A stretch of 64,000 nt of DNA from Rhizomys pruinosus. Taxonomy: Eukaryota > Chordata > Mammalia > Rodentia > Spalacidae. The position numbers and the translations under genes are program-made. The notes below the pieces were generated by a model. That model was not told the DNA's origin. It saw only the letters and a program-made list of their open reading frames with translations, and did no database searches. Location of the stretch: positions 1,364,149 through 1,428,148 of the forward strand of contig VZQC01006250.1 in the NCBI GenBank assembly GCA_009823505.1, read 5' to 3'. Shown in pieces: positions 47,087 through 58,284 of this stretch (its first letter is position 1; the number at the start of each line of letters is the position of its first letter).

Positions 47087-48391
47087 TGACCAATTAAAAC
47101 CTCTGTGGAAAAGTGGACAGTTCACAAATATGTTTTCCTTAGGACATCCCTGGATTACAGTCCCCTCTCATGACACACCCATCTCCCTTCCCCTGCCCCT
47201 CACTCCTGGCTTCCTGGCATCATTTTTTTAATAAGCTACCTTCAGCATTATGCCCTTTAGGCTCTGTGCCAGTGGAACCCAATAATTTCCCACAGTAAGA
47301 TCAGTGGATGTCATTTTAAAGTCAGTAAACATGTCGTGACATGTCTGTGCTATTTCTGAAGGTACTCAGGAAGATCTGGGCTAGCACTGAAATGGCTAAG
47401 TCTCCTGCGCATTTCATTGGCCAGCGTTGATAATCAGGAAGTTTGAAACAGGGCTATTCGATAAGCCTGGGCTCTGTAACTACTGAACTTCTCCAGAGAT
47501 GATGAAAATCAAGTTCAGTTTTACTTCCCTCAAGAGACTAAGAAAACCCCAGAATAACCAGGTCTTATATGGCCACAAGCCAAAATATAGCCACATCAAG
47601 ACTTAGAGGTTGTCACCACACCTGAGTTTAGATGGCTAAAGCAGCTTTGAAAGCAGTTTCCAGAAAGTCGAGACCAAAAGTCCCACACTAAACAAATATT
47701 TTTACCTCAAGAGAGAAGGTTGCCTCTGAGTGGTACCTGAAGTGTTGTGGGGGATAAATACTAATTCCACATCATTCTAAAAATAAACAACAGAGTGATT
47801 GAGCAACTAATGTTGTGCTTTACCAAATATACAACAAGGTCTTGGGAACATTCCAAAAGGACAAGGGTTACCTGCATTCTTACGTGAAGAGCCAGACCGA
47901 CAGCCTGTATAGCTCAGAACCAGTTTTGGAAGAATGCCTACACACAGGCTTATCGGGCATACCAACAAAGATCACAGTAGTGAAGACTCGTTCAGAGCTT
48001 CTGAGATATTATAGAAAAGTGGGGGCAGAACACTAGACAGGCCTGACCTGCAGTAGCTCCATCAAAAACACCTGGAAAAACAATGCCCTAGGTTTCTACA
48101 CAGGTATAGTGAGGAAGGAGGACCAAAAGAACTTTCCCTCTGTGCCCAAAGCACAGACCACAAGGAAGAAATGAGCAGGGGACTGAAGGCCACAAGACCC
48201 TGGCTAAGGGAGTTGCTCCAAGTCCTAGAATCTTCTGCACACCAGTTTCTAAGTCTTCCAAAATTAGTCTGACCAAGTAAGAGGAAAAGCATGAGGAATT
48301 AAAAATAAAAGACCAAAAGAAAGTACTTTGCAAAAATCATTTTGTGCCTACTACTCTGAGCTCAAGGAGACAGGCTTGGGTTTACGTGTTT
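47085..48391. other. Intergenic sequence, no gene seen
   Basis: Unique-looking sequence without a supported gene or repeat. Confidence 0.45.
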
Positions 48392-48565
48392 GCCAAGTGT
48401 GGTGGCCCACACCTTTAATCCCAGCACTCAGGAGGCAGAGGCAGGTATAGCTCTGTGAGTTCAAGGCCAGCCTGGTCTATATAGTGAGTTCTAGGCCAGC
48501 TGGGGCTACAGGGAGACCCTGTCTCAAAAATACCAATAAAATAATAACTAAATAAAATAAAAAAT
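48392..48565 (+). repeat. B1 SINE
   Basis: 'gccaagtgtggtggcccacacc' to 'gggagaccctgtctcaaaaa', followed by an A-rich tail with ATAA units. Confidence 0.95.
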
Positions 48566-48750
48566 GAAATTCCTATGTCCATAGCTAACATCAGCCAAAC
48601 TCATAAATGAGCATGAAAGGAAATGCAGTCACTCCTTGGGACCCATGGGAGATTGGATCCTGGACCTCCATGGACTCACACTTGAAAATGTCTGGAGCCC
48701 AGATTTTAATGCTTAAACATTCTGTACTGTCCTTAAAAGCAAGGGCTTCT

Positions 48751-48996
48751 GGGCTGGAGAGATGGCCTAGCGGTTAAGAGCGCCGACCGCTCTTGCAGAG
48801 GACCCGGGTTCGATCCCCAGCACCCACATGGTGGCCGAGAACCGTCTGAAACTCCAATTCCGGGAGAACTCCAGTTCCAGGGGAATCCGAGACCCTCTTC
48901 TGACCTCCGTGGCATTGCACGACACGGGTGCACAAACCTACATGCAGACAGTACATTCATACACATACAGAAATAAATAAAATTAATAAATAAAAA
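48751..48996 (+). repeat. B2 SINE (first of tandem pair)
   Basis: A full-length young B2 preceded by 'aaaagcaagggcttct' at 48735-48750 and followed by the same 16 bp at 48997-49012. Confidence 0.97.
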
Positions 48997-49012
48997 AAAA
49001 GCAAGGGCTTCT

Positions 49013-49253
49013 GGGCTAGAGAGATAGCCTAGCGGTTAAGAGCACCGACTGCTCTTGCAGAGGACCCGGGTTCAATCCCCAGCACCCACATGGCGGCTGA
49101 GAACCGTCTATATAACTCCAATTCCAGGAGAACTCCAGTTCCAGGGGATCTGAGACCCTCTTCTGACCTCCGTGGCATTGCACAACACGGGTGCACAAAC
49201 CTACATGCAGACAGTACATTCATACTCATACAAAAATAAATAAAATTAAAAAA
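49013..49253 (+). repeat. B2 SINE (second of tandem pair)
   Basis: It begins directly after the shared 16-bp repeat and ends before a third copy of it with one mismatch ('aaaagcaaggtcttct', 49254-49269). It differs from its neighbour by several substitutions and small indels. Confidence 0.97.
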
Positions 49254-49269
49254 AAAAGCAAGGTCTTCT

Positions 49270-49713
49270 GACATGCATAGATAGTTCTAGGTCTGTGCCA
49301 AGAAATCCAAAGTGAGCCTATGGTAGCTCATCATAGAAGAAGTCCAGGACATGACAGATGGACAAACTTACAGCAAATACGCTAAAATTCCAAAGAGGTT
49401 TAAGTCCTTTACATAAAATGGTATTTTGTTTGCATGGAATCTACATACATCCTCCTGTATACTATAAGCTTGTAGACTCTAGGTGACTTACAACATCTAA
49501 TACAACCTAATAAGCCTGTATACTCTAGGTGACTTATAACACCTAATACAAGCCAAATGCTATGTAAATTATTGTTTAGGAAATAACACCAAAAGACAAT
49601 GTCTGTATATATTCAGTACAGACATAACTTTTTCTGGATTAATTTTGATCTGTAGTTCTTTGAACCCATGGATATGTAGGTCTAGATATATTTAAACAAA
49701 TTTATACTACAAA
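49270..49713. other. Intergenic sequence with a short local repeat
   Basis: A ~45-bp imperfect direct repeat ('actctaggtgacttacaacatctaatacaa' type) occurs at about 49475-49506 and 49519-49550. No gene is seen. Confidence 0.55.
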
Positions 49714-49860
49714 TTTTTTTTTTGTCTTTTTGAGACAGGGTCTCCCTGTAGCTCCAGCTGTCCTGTAACTTGCTTTATAAACCAGGCTGGCCTTGAACTC
49801 ACAAAGATCCACTTGCCTCTGCCTCCCGAGCGCTAGGATTAAAGGCGTGTGCCACCATGC
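49714..49860 (-). repeat. B1 SINE
   Basis: 'tgtctttttgagacagggtctccc' to 'gattaaaggcgtgtgccaccatgc' is an inverted B1. Confidence 0.93.
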
Positions 49861-50059
49861 GTTGTTCACCTATCTCTCCTACCATCTTGAAAGCAACGAT
49901 TGAAAGTCACTATATTTTTAGAAATATATTGTCAGAAAATTCAGAGTTCAGCTGACAGCCAAACTATTATCTTCCAAATAGGAAGCTCTCTGTTGAAGCA
50001 GGGAAGACAAACCCCAGCTAGTAATGATCAATGTACAGGGAAGGAGCTACAAATATGTT

Positions 50060-50460
50060 GTGTTGGGTGGTTATTTTAAATGGATGGTCCCAGGATGAAT
50101 TGTGCCATTCCCCCAAATTTATTTATATTTTGAAGTCCTAAAACTCCAAGCTTAAGAATGTGACTATGTTAGAGTTAAGGTCAGGAAGGAAAGGATGAAG
50201 TTAAAATGAGGCATTTGGTGAGCTCTAATCCAATGTGACTGGTATAAGAAGAGACAAGGACACACACAGGTGGCCACCCTGGAGAAGATGCCATCTGCAA
50301 GCCACAAAGAGAGGCCTCAGAAGAAACCAGCCCTGCCCACACCTCGATCTTAGACGTCCAGCTTTCAAAACTGAAAAAAAATAGCATTCTACTGTTTTAG
50401 CCGCTCATTCTGTGCTATTTTCTGTGGCAGCTGTTAAAGACTGAAGACTGTTATCAAATG
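50060..50460 (+). mobile_element. MLT1-type MaLR LTR
   Basis: 'ttatattttgaagtcctaa', 'gaatgtgactatgtta', 'ccaatgtgactggtataagaagagacaaggacac', 'gatgccatctgcaagccac' and 'gaggcctcagaagaaaccagccctgcc' follow the MLT1 LTR order well. It is an ancient mammalian element. Confidence 0.8.
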
Positions 50461-50832
50461 GTTCCCCATGGGCAGAGGAAGGACAGGGTAATGAAACAAG
50501 GATCAAAATTAATTTCTTGAATATGCTTTATCTTATAGCTTTGACTATACAACTAAGTCATTTGCACAGAAGTCTGAAAAAAAGAGGAAAATAAAAGGAA
50601 AGCAGCTAGTGTTAATTGAATATCTAGTTGATGGCTTAATCACTAGAGAGTAATTAACTAAAGTAACTTCAAAATTGACAGTGTGACTATGTTCCCAGTG
50701 GGCTCTAAGTCTTGAGAGCCAAATCACAAAAGGAAAAGGAAAACATGAGAGGCTCATATCATATTGACACTGATTTAGTTGGAATGCTATCCCAGAATAA
50801 TAGATAAATTGCAATAAGTAAAAATATTTTGT

Positions 50833-50982
50833 GCCAGGCTTGGTGGCACACACCTTTAATCCTAGCACTTGGGAAGCAGAGGCAGGTGGATCTTTGTGAG
50901 TTCAAGGCCAGCCTGCTCTACAGAGTGAGTTCCAGGACATCTGGGGCTACAGGGAGACCCTGTCTTGAAAAGACCAAAAAAA
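50833..50982 (+). repeat. B1 SINE with target-site duplication
   Basis: A B1 from 'gccaggcttggtggcacac' to 'ccctgtcttgaaaagacc', flanked by 'aaaatattttgt' (50821-50832) and a near-copy at 50981-50994. Confidence 0.93.
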
Positions 50983-51284
50983 AATATTTTTTGTATGAAA
51001 TTCTTAAAGAGTTAGTAAGATCATATTTTTAGAAATTGAGATGTGTACAGAGGAATCAGTTACACTACTGATATTCAACATAACAAAGACAAAAAATTTT
51101 TTAAAAAAGGTTTATGCTGTAAACCTATAATTGAATTGGAATACAATTTTTTTTTTCTCTAAGAAGTAAACTTTCTTCCTAACACTGTCCACCTGGAAGC
51201 TCGAGAAACAATAACAACCTCAAAGCAATAAACATCTGTAGAGCCCAGATTTTAGTCTCAAGACTCTGACTTTTAATAACATAG

Positions 51285-51600
51285 GGTGATGACTAGGTTA
51301 GTAAAATGCTTGACCCACAAACATAAGGAACTGAGTTCAAAGTCTGTAACTCATGAAAAAAAAAAAAATCAGGCATGGCAGCAAGTGCTTGTGATCCCAG
51401 AGCTGGGGAGGCCAAGACAGATGGATCCCTGGGGCTCACTGGCTGGGTGGCCTCTCCTCATCAGTAAATTCTGAGCTGAATGTGTGTAACAGAAAATAAT
51501 AAAGGTGGACAGTGCCTGAAGAAGATCCAAGATTGACACCTACACACACACACACACACACACACACATGCGTACACATAAATATACACATAAAGAAGAA
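51285..51600 (+). repeat. B4-type composite SINE
   Basis: A tRNA/ID-like head ('gtaaaatgcttgacccacaaac..gaactgagttcaaag') is followed by a B1-like part ('caggcatggcagcaagtgcttgtgatcccagagctggggagg') and the 'aaggtggacagtgcctgaagaa..ttgacacc' tail ending in (CA)n. That is the layout of rodent B4. Confidence 0.8.
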
Positions 51601-51616
51601 AGTGAAATAAAGAAAG

Positions 51617-51652
51617 AATGGGAGGGAGGGAGGGAGAGAGGGAGGGAGGAAA
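51617..51652 (+). repeat. (GGGA)n simple repeat
   Basis: 'gggagggagggagggagag..gggagg' is a short purine-rich tract. Confidence 0.85.
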
Positions 51653-51797
51653 TAAAAATAAGGACTTCTTAAATAAATAGGAAATACCAACCAGGTTTGA
51701 GATAATAAATGTAAAATGAGCCTGTAGCAACTTGTCACTAGAAATCCAAGATGCTGTAAATGGACTTAAACCATAAGCCTCTTAGCTTATGATATAA

Positions 51798-51835
51798 TAT
51801 ATGTGTGTGTGTGTGTGTGTTCATGTGTGTGTCTC
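51798..51835 (+). repeat. (TG)n microsatellite, interrupted
   Basis: 'tatgtgtgtgtgtgtgtgtg' plus 'tcatgtgtgtgtctc'. Confidence 0.9.
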
Positions 51836-51949
51836 GTACACTGCTGTGTGTATCCTCCTTTGGAGGATTCTAGAAGAGTCACCACATTACTTTGAAAACA
51901 AATCACCAAAAGGCATCAAACAGTGAGCATTTTATTCTATGAAAACTGT

Positions 51950-52640
51950 ATGTATTTGGCCATGCTTCATTAGGATGACAAAATACCTGATGGTGGGTAC
52001 TTTACAGAGACAGAAGTTTATTTAGTTCACAGTTCTGAATATTTTTTTAATTTTATCTATTTCTGTATGTGTATGAATGTACTGTCTGCATGTAGGTTTG
52101 TGCACCCGTGTTGTGCAATGCCACGGAGGTCAGAAGAGGGTGTCGGATTCCCCTGGAACTGGAGTTCTCCTGGAATTGGAGTTACAGATGGTTCTCGGCC
52201 ACCATGTGGGTGCTGGGGATCGAACCCGGGTCCTCTGTAAGAGCAGTCGGCGCTCTTAACTGCTAGGCCATCTCTCCAGCCCTCAGTTCTGAATTTTTAA
52301 GAGCATGGCAACTGCACTGGCTTGGCTCTGATGACCTTGGCTCTTAATGAGTGGCATTAAGGCAGGAACACAAGCAAAAAGTAAGTTCATGTGCAAGACA
52401 AGAAGTCAGAAATACCTCAGGTCAGGCTCAAACTTTTATAAAAGATCACTTGTGCAAAAACTAACTCAGTCTCTCCAGGAGAACTATAATCACTTCCAAG
52501 GGCAGTACCGCCAAGTAACCTCCCACTAGGCCCCGCCTATTAAAAGTACCACTACTTCTGAAATCATCATAGTGCTTCACAATGCCTCATCACCCCTAAC
52601 GCATCAACCAACGGGACAAACCACATTAAACCACAGCATT
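51950..52640 (-). repeat. Old interspersed repeat (MaLR- or hAT-like) split by B2
   Basis: 'gacaaaatacctgatgg', 'gaagtttatttagttcacagttctg', 'acctcccactaggccccgcctattaaaagtacc' and 'gggacaaaccacattaaaccacagca' are typical of an old mammalian repeat read in reverse. The exact family is not assigned. Confidence 0.55.
52041..52283 (-). repeat. B2 SINE with target-site duplication
   Basis: An inverted full-length B2 flanked by 'cagttctgaat' at 52030-52040 and 52284-52294. Confidence 0.95.
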
Positions 52641-53039
52641 GTAACAAAGAATTGAATCATACAATTCTTTATAAAGTACTCCAAGTCACAAAGCAAGAAG
52701 GAATAGTGGATTAGGAAGTCATCATTTTGCAGTTCCTTAAAGAATACTGGGTGTGAGCCAGCTTCACCTTGACTGCCCAGACCAAAGTGAAAAAAGCCGA
52801 TGGGAAGGTTTATCATAAAGGAATCAAGTATAGTAATTAATCTTAATACCAGACAAAAGGGAACACTGAGTGTCATGAGAAATAGGCACCCACAACTTCA
52901 TCTACACGGTGTTCTTGAGGGAAAAAAATAGCTGTTTTTTAACTTCAAATTCAAATTCATTGAAATACAGGAAAAAGAAGACCATGTTAACTAACCAACA
53001 GTACATAAGCTTATTTATCCATTCAATGATAAATTAAAA

Positions 53040-53108
53040 TGGGGGGATCAGTATGTAGTTCAGTGGTAGAACATATGCCTAGCAATCTCCAGCCTTCAAA
53101 CAAAATAA
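53040..53108 (+). repeat. ID-like (tRNA-Ala-derived) SINE relic
   Basis: 'gtagttcagtggtagaacatatgcctagca' is the ID head with the A-box and its spacing. The rest has decayed. Confidence 0.6.
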
Positions 53109-53279
53109 ACAGAAGAAGTTTCCAGAAACTTAAAAGCTTCATTATCTGAAACAATGAGAGGACTTTATTATCATCCTAGAGTCATAAAACTGTTTATTAA
53201 AAATGAGACCATTGAGGATATTTAAGCATTAGAAAGACTGAGAAATTTTGAAATTTGATAATGGTACTAAAATCACCTC

Positions 53280-53425
53280 TTTCTGTGTGTGCGTGTGCAA
53301 GCGTGTAAGTTCACATCTGCAATGGCAGGTGGCAGGGGTTAGAGGACAACTTTCAGGATGCAGCTCTCTCCTTCCACTGTGGGTTCTAAGGTTCAAACTC
53401 AAGTCACCAGGTTTGTACAACAAGC
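53280..53425 (-). repeat. tRNA-derived rodent SINE fragment (B3/B4-like)
   Basis: 'ggttagaggacaactttcaggatgcagctctctccttccac' and 'caaactcaagtcaccaggtttgtacaacaagcac' form the inverted body of a B3/B4-type element. Confidence 0.65.
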
Positions 53426-53897
53426 ACATTTTTATTTTTAATAAGATATTATAGATACTTTAATATTTGAACTTTTAATGAAGTTAAATTTCAGAGATAT
53501 TGAATTACACTTATCTTTCAATATCCATGGGAAAAAATGGTTCCAGTACTCCCACAGATACTAGTATCTGAGCATGCCCAAATCTCTTACATAAACTGAC
53601 ATTGTAAATTACATAGAACCTATGAACATTTTCCCCTACACTTTAAATCACATCTGGATTGCTAATTATACCTTATACAATGTCAATGCTATGTAACTAG
53701 CTATAGCTGTTATTGTCTTGTTTAGAGGACAAGGAAAAAAGCTGCACATTTTCAGTCCAGATGCAACTTACTGAAAATTTTTTCAGTCCAAGGTTGACTG
53801 AATTTGCAGATGTAGAACCCAAGAATATACAAGTCAACTATATATAATCTAAATGAGACAAAGTTTCAAATTTGCTTCATAAGAACCTAACAGAAAG

Positions 53898-54075
53898 GCT
53901 GAGCATTGGTGGTGCACATCTGTGCTCCTGCATTCAGGCGGTTGAGACAGGATCATGAGATTGAGGCCAACATGGGTTACAAAGGAGAACTCAAAAAACA
54001 AATGCTGAGGATATGGCTTAGTAACAAAGCATTTGCCTACCACGTGCAAAAATTCAGTCAGTACTGGAGGAAAGA
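53898..54075 (+). repeat. Diverged B1-ID composite SINE
   Basis: B1-like 'gctgagcattggtggtgcacatctgtgctcctgc' is followed by ID-like 'atgctgaggatatggcttagtaacaaagcatttgcctacc'. It is old and highly diverged. Confidence 0.6.
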
Positions 54076-54242
54076 AAAAATAGAAAGTGAGGTGGAGAAG
54101 AAAGATGGAACAAGGTGCTGCTCACAGTGATAAATGTCCATCTAGATGGTGATTACATAACTCTTCATTATACTACACTGTGCTCTCTCCACTTTTGAAT
54201 ATATTCAAAATTTGTCTTAACAAACAGGTGGATTCTTTATAA

Positions 54243-54303
54243 ATTGACAAATGATAGTAGGTAGGTAGATAGGTAGGCAGGCAGATGATAGATAGATAGA
54301 TAA

Positions 54304-54343
<40 letters not shown>

Positions 54344-54352
54344 TCAGATAGA
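54243..54352 (+). repeat. (GATA)n / GGTA microsatellite
   Basis: 'gtaggtaggtagataggtagg' leads into a long GATA run. Confidence 0.95.
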
Positions 54353-54614
54353 CCATATTTTTCTTGAAAGCTCCTTAAGTAGGTTTTAACCATTTGGGAT
54401 AATCCAATTACTGAGTTTTATCAAAAGTTTGAACAAGGAGCTAGTTTAAAATTGAACAAGGGGCTTGTGACTTGCTCTCTAAAATACAGGCTGGGGTATT
54501 GGCACCAGGAAATTGTTCATTCACCCAGGGACTTTCTTTTCATTTTCCCACTTTTCACCTGGCAACCGTGTTGGATTTATGTTGAGAAATTAGCCATAAA
54601 AGATTCCAAGGACA

Positions 54615-54832
54615 GGGACTACAGAGATGGCTCCGTGATTAAGAGCACTCGCTGCTCTTCCAGAAGACCAGCATTGGGTGACAGCGCTCACATGGTAACT
54701 AACAATCATCAGTAACTCTAGTCCTGGGAATCTGAAGCCCACTTCTGTCCTCTGTGGCCATTGCATGCATGTAGTGCATATACATCCATGCAGGCAAAAC
54801 ACTCATAAAACACACATAAAAATAACAAAAAA
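54615..54832 (+). repeat. B2-family SINE
   Basis: 'gggactacagagatggctccgtgattaagagcactcgctgctcttcc' is the head, and an A-rich tail follows 'gcaggcaaaacactcataaaacac'. Confidence 0.88.
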
Positions 54833-54959
54833 GACTCCAAAGATATCCTTTCTCTCCAAAATGACCTCCCTGAACATGAAAGGGAATGGAAGAGATGAAG
54901 AACGCCTAAAAGAGTCTAAACTCTGGTAGTTTTGTTTGTTTTTTGGAGGGGGTATTTTT

Positions 54960-55320
54960 TAATTCTTTTGTATGTCTCAATTTGTTTGCATGTGTTTTTG
55001 CATGTGTATGTACCGGTGAGAGCACAGGTGCATGCATGTATCAGGCGGGGGGACATGCATGTATCAGGCCAGGGGACAATCTCAGAGCTCGTTTCTCAGG
55101 TATCCTTGGTCCTCTCGCCCCACCCCCCCCATGGTCTCTCACTGGAGTAGGTGAGTCTGATGGTGAGATCTAGGAATCCAACTTGGCTCTGCCTTTCCAG
55201 TGCTGGGATTAAAAGTGTTTGCCACCAGCCTAGCTTTGTCTTCACATTGTCTCTGGAGACTGAATTCGGGTTCTCATACTTGCGTTTTACTGACTAAGCC
55301 ACCTTCATAACCCATGACGT
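54960..55320 (-). repeat. Old B4-like SINE, inverted, with short tandem duplication
   Basis: 'tctgcctttccagtgctgggattaaaagtgtttgccacc' and 'gaattcgggttctcatacttgcg..actaagccacctt' match inverted B4-type composites. 'acatgcatgtatcaggc' style units are repeated in tandem around 55030-55075. Confidence 0.55.
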
Positions 55321-55390
55321 CATGATGATAGCGCTCTTCCAGAAGTCAAGTCATTTCTCTTCCCACGACAAGCAATCAAGAAGGATGTCT

Positions 55391-55545
55391 AGCTGGGCAT
55401 GGCGGCACACACCTTTAATCCTAGCACTCGGGAGGCAGAGGCAGGTGGATCTTTGTGAGTTCAAGGCCAGCCTGGTCTACATAGTGAGTTCCAGGACAGT
55501 TGGGGCTACAGGGAGACCCTGTCTCCAAAAAAAAACAAAAAGGGG
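55391..55545 (+). repeat. B1 SINE
   Basis: 'agctgggcatggcggcacacacc' to 'gggagaccctgtctccaaaaaaaa' is a complete B1. Confidence 0.95.
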
Positions 55546-55847
55546 GGTCTTATTTTTAACTAATTCTAGAAAACGGCAAACTCAAAGTTAAAAAAAAAGA
55601 TAAAAATAAGAGGTCAGGGTTAACCTGTTATAAATATGAGCAAAATACATCCTGTTCTGCTTTTAAAGTTCAAAGTTTAAACAATGTCATGTAATAGAGA
55701 AACTGAACTAAAACTTGGCAATGAGAATCCTTCAGATCTGGTCAGGTTTGAAGGATGAATCCAAGTCCCCAGCATTAAAGCTGTCATCTTATTGTAATAA
55801 TCAACCCAGGGCTTTCTTTCATACCTTGATAATACCTTCACGCTGTC

Positions 55848-56195
55848 CTAGTTAGCTTTCTGTTTGTAGTTTCTATGATAACACACTGGCCAAAACCAAC
55901 TCCAGGAGAAAAGGGTTTATTTCATCTTATAATTCCTAGATTACAATCCATCAAAGAAGGAAATCAGGGCTAGGACTTAGGGCAGAAGCCTGGAGGCAGG
56001 AACTAAAGCAAAAACCATGAAGGATCACTGCTTAACAGCTTGCTTCCCCTAGCTTGCTCAGCTACTTTTCTTACATAGCCCATGTCCACCTACCCAGGGA
56101 TGGCACCACCCACCACCCACAGTGGGTTTGGCCTTCTTACATCAATTAGAAATCAAGGACAGCTAGGGCTACAGGGAGACCCTGTCTTGAAAAGA

Positions 56196-56234
<39 letters not shown>

Positions 56235-56345
56235 AAGAAAGAAAGAAAGAAATCAAGAAAATATTCCACAGGCCAGTCTGATTAAGGAAATTTTTCAGCT
56301 GGGATTCCCTCTTTCTGGATGACTCTGGTTTGTTTTAAATTGACT
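55848..56345 (-). mobile_element. URR1-like element interrupted by a B1 fragment
   Basis: 'ctgtcctagttagctttctg', 'aaaagggtttatttcatctta', 'gcctggaggcagg' and 'gggatggcaccaccca' are inverted URR1 landmarks. The final part ('gatgactctggtttg..aaattgactagtac') resumes after the inserted B1 piece at 56158-56247. Confidence 0.75.
56158..56247 (+). repeat. 5'-truncated B1 with long A/GAAA tail and target-site duplication
   Basis: Only the B1 3' end is present ('gacagctagggctacaggg..cttgaaaagac'), then about 40 A and GAAA units. 'agaaatcaag' occurs at 56148-56157 and 56248-56257. Confidence 0.92.
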
Positions 56346-58036
56346 AGTACACACACCTGACTTCAGTGGTTAGGACTTTGTCTCCGGGCTACAGAATCAC
56401 CTCATTTCAGCAGCCATCTCTAATCCCTGTCACGTCCTAGGTAATCTATTTTCTGTCTTCACATCTTCTCTCCTTGTACCCTTCTGCCCTTTTTCCTGAG
56501 CTCTGTTCCCTTTTCTCCACCATGATTAGGCCTGTCTCCCTATCACTCTGCATTCCCCAACACCTGACACCTAGAAATCTAGTTCACTTAACCCAGTAAT
56601 TCTTCTGGTTCCATGGGTCCCCGAGTGGCTGTCTGCTGGTTGTGGTTCCTATGCACGAAGTAAAGACTGGAGCTTACATCTGGTCAATCACCTTAGCCAG
56701 ATCCCAGGATTTTTAACCATAACCCCAGTCAGAAGACCAAAAGGAAACTCCTCAACTAAGACAAGGCAAACAAATGTGCCTGATCCTATTAAAATGCCTT
56801 TGAAAAGAAGTGGGAGAAAGGATACATAAAACAATCTGAGCTTTATCTACTATTGTGAGGCCCACTTCAGTCTCTGTGGGATTCTTCCAAGTCTTCAGCA
56901 TCTACACCAAAGAAACCATCCCCCAGACAAGAAAGATGTGGGTTAGAACAGAGATCCAAGTGCTGATTTTCTTCTTTGGTGTTTTCATTAAGCCGTGGGG
57001 AACACGAGAGCTGGGCTTTATCTTTACAGAGCACTTTGCTGCCACCTAACTCTAGATGGCTGAGCCCCACGAGACCCTGGGCAAAGGTGCAAAGCCTTGC
57101 ATTTTGCCCTGGAACTCCCAGCCTCAGCCCTTTCTTTAAGCCCGGAGCTTCTCCATTGTTAACCACATTAAACTATGCACTATCCAGAGTCCCAGGTCTT
57201 CACCAGAAGGTTGTTTTAAGTTTGCCTTCCCTTCAGATCCAAAGGTCTACAATGTGACTATTGACAAAGGTTAGCAAGGAAAGAAAGCAGGCAGCTTCCA
57301 TGATGCTGGGCTAACGCTGTAATCTGGATCCTTCTGTGGTCTTTGTGCTACAAGGTTGCCTATTCTAATGAATTGTAAGTCATCAATATTTCCACTGGGA
57401 GTCCATTCCCAGTCTACCAAGTCACCTGAGATATTTTAGGAATTAAATTCTTTCCTTTCCAGATCAGTGTTTTGGAACTGTGTGAGGAAGCTCTATCACA
57501 TTATAAAAACAACATAGCTTCCTCGGTTAAGTTAGTTTTGGTTTCTAAAGATTTCTCATGCCTGACTTTTCTCTTCCTAAAACCACTTTAGAGAGGACAC
57601 AACATCATGGAAATGTGAACACACCCTCTACATAGCTTAGCCACTTACCTCCATGGAAATTAAAGGACAAGGAGAGAAATGAGATAATGGGGTTTTCTGA
57701 CCCACAAGTATTTGGTCAGGTTCTACCTATGAGTACTTACTATTAACCCATCAATCACATATTCCCAAAAGATAAAATTAGAGAAGAGAAATCTCCAAAT
57801 ATTTGGGGCGTGGGGGGACTTATGAAGAAACCAAATGAGTTGTGTGTTTCAGTGTCTGTACTTCTAAACTGTCCCCAGCCTTGAGGATGTGTGGATAGAG
57901 ATGCAGAGGATGGATACCCTTCTTCATTTCTGTTTTCTCTTAATAGCTGCAAAAAGTGAATGCTTTCCCAGCTGTGAAACAACAGCAAAAAAATTAATAA
58001 TACTGAAATCCACTGCAACAGGTAAGAGCAGTTTTG
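56346..58036. other. Repeat-poor sequence upstream of Foxq1
   Basis: Appears unique. No gene structure is supported; open frames at 56855-57257 overlap on both strands. Repeat-poor sequence within 4.5 kb of a developmental transcription factor gene is a reasonable place for regulatory elements, but no specific site is claimed. Confidence 0.4.
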
Positions 58037-58046
58037 TTTCTGATTT

Positions 58047-58274
58047 TATTTATTTATTTATTTATATTTTTTATGCATATGAGTGTACTGTCTCCATGTA
58101 GGTTGGTGCACCTGCGTCCTGCAATGCTGCAGAGGTCAGAAGAGGGTGTCGGATTCCCCTGGAACTGGAGTTAAAGACAGTTCTTAGCCACCATATGGGT
58201 GCTGGGAATGGAACCCAGGTCCTCTGCAAGAGCAGCCGGTGCTCTTAACTGCTGAGCCATCTCTCCAGCCCCTA
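58047..58274 (-). repeat. B2 SINE with target-site duplication
   Basis: An inverted B2 flanked by 'tttctgattt' at 58037-58046 and 58275-58284. It is the last recognised SINE before Foxq1, about 2 kb from the promoter. Confidence 0.95.
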
Positions 58275-58284
58275 TTTCTGATTT

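Noticed and set aside
48751..49253. tRNA-like heads of B2 elements as tRNA genes
   Set aside because: They carry the internal promoter boxes but are embedded in SINE bodies with A-rich tails and target duplications. The cloverleaf is not maintained.
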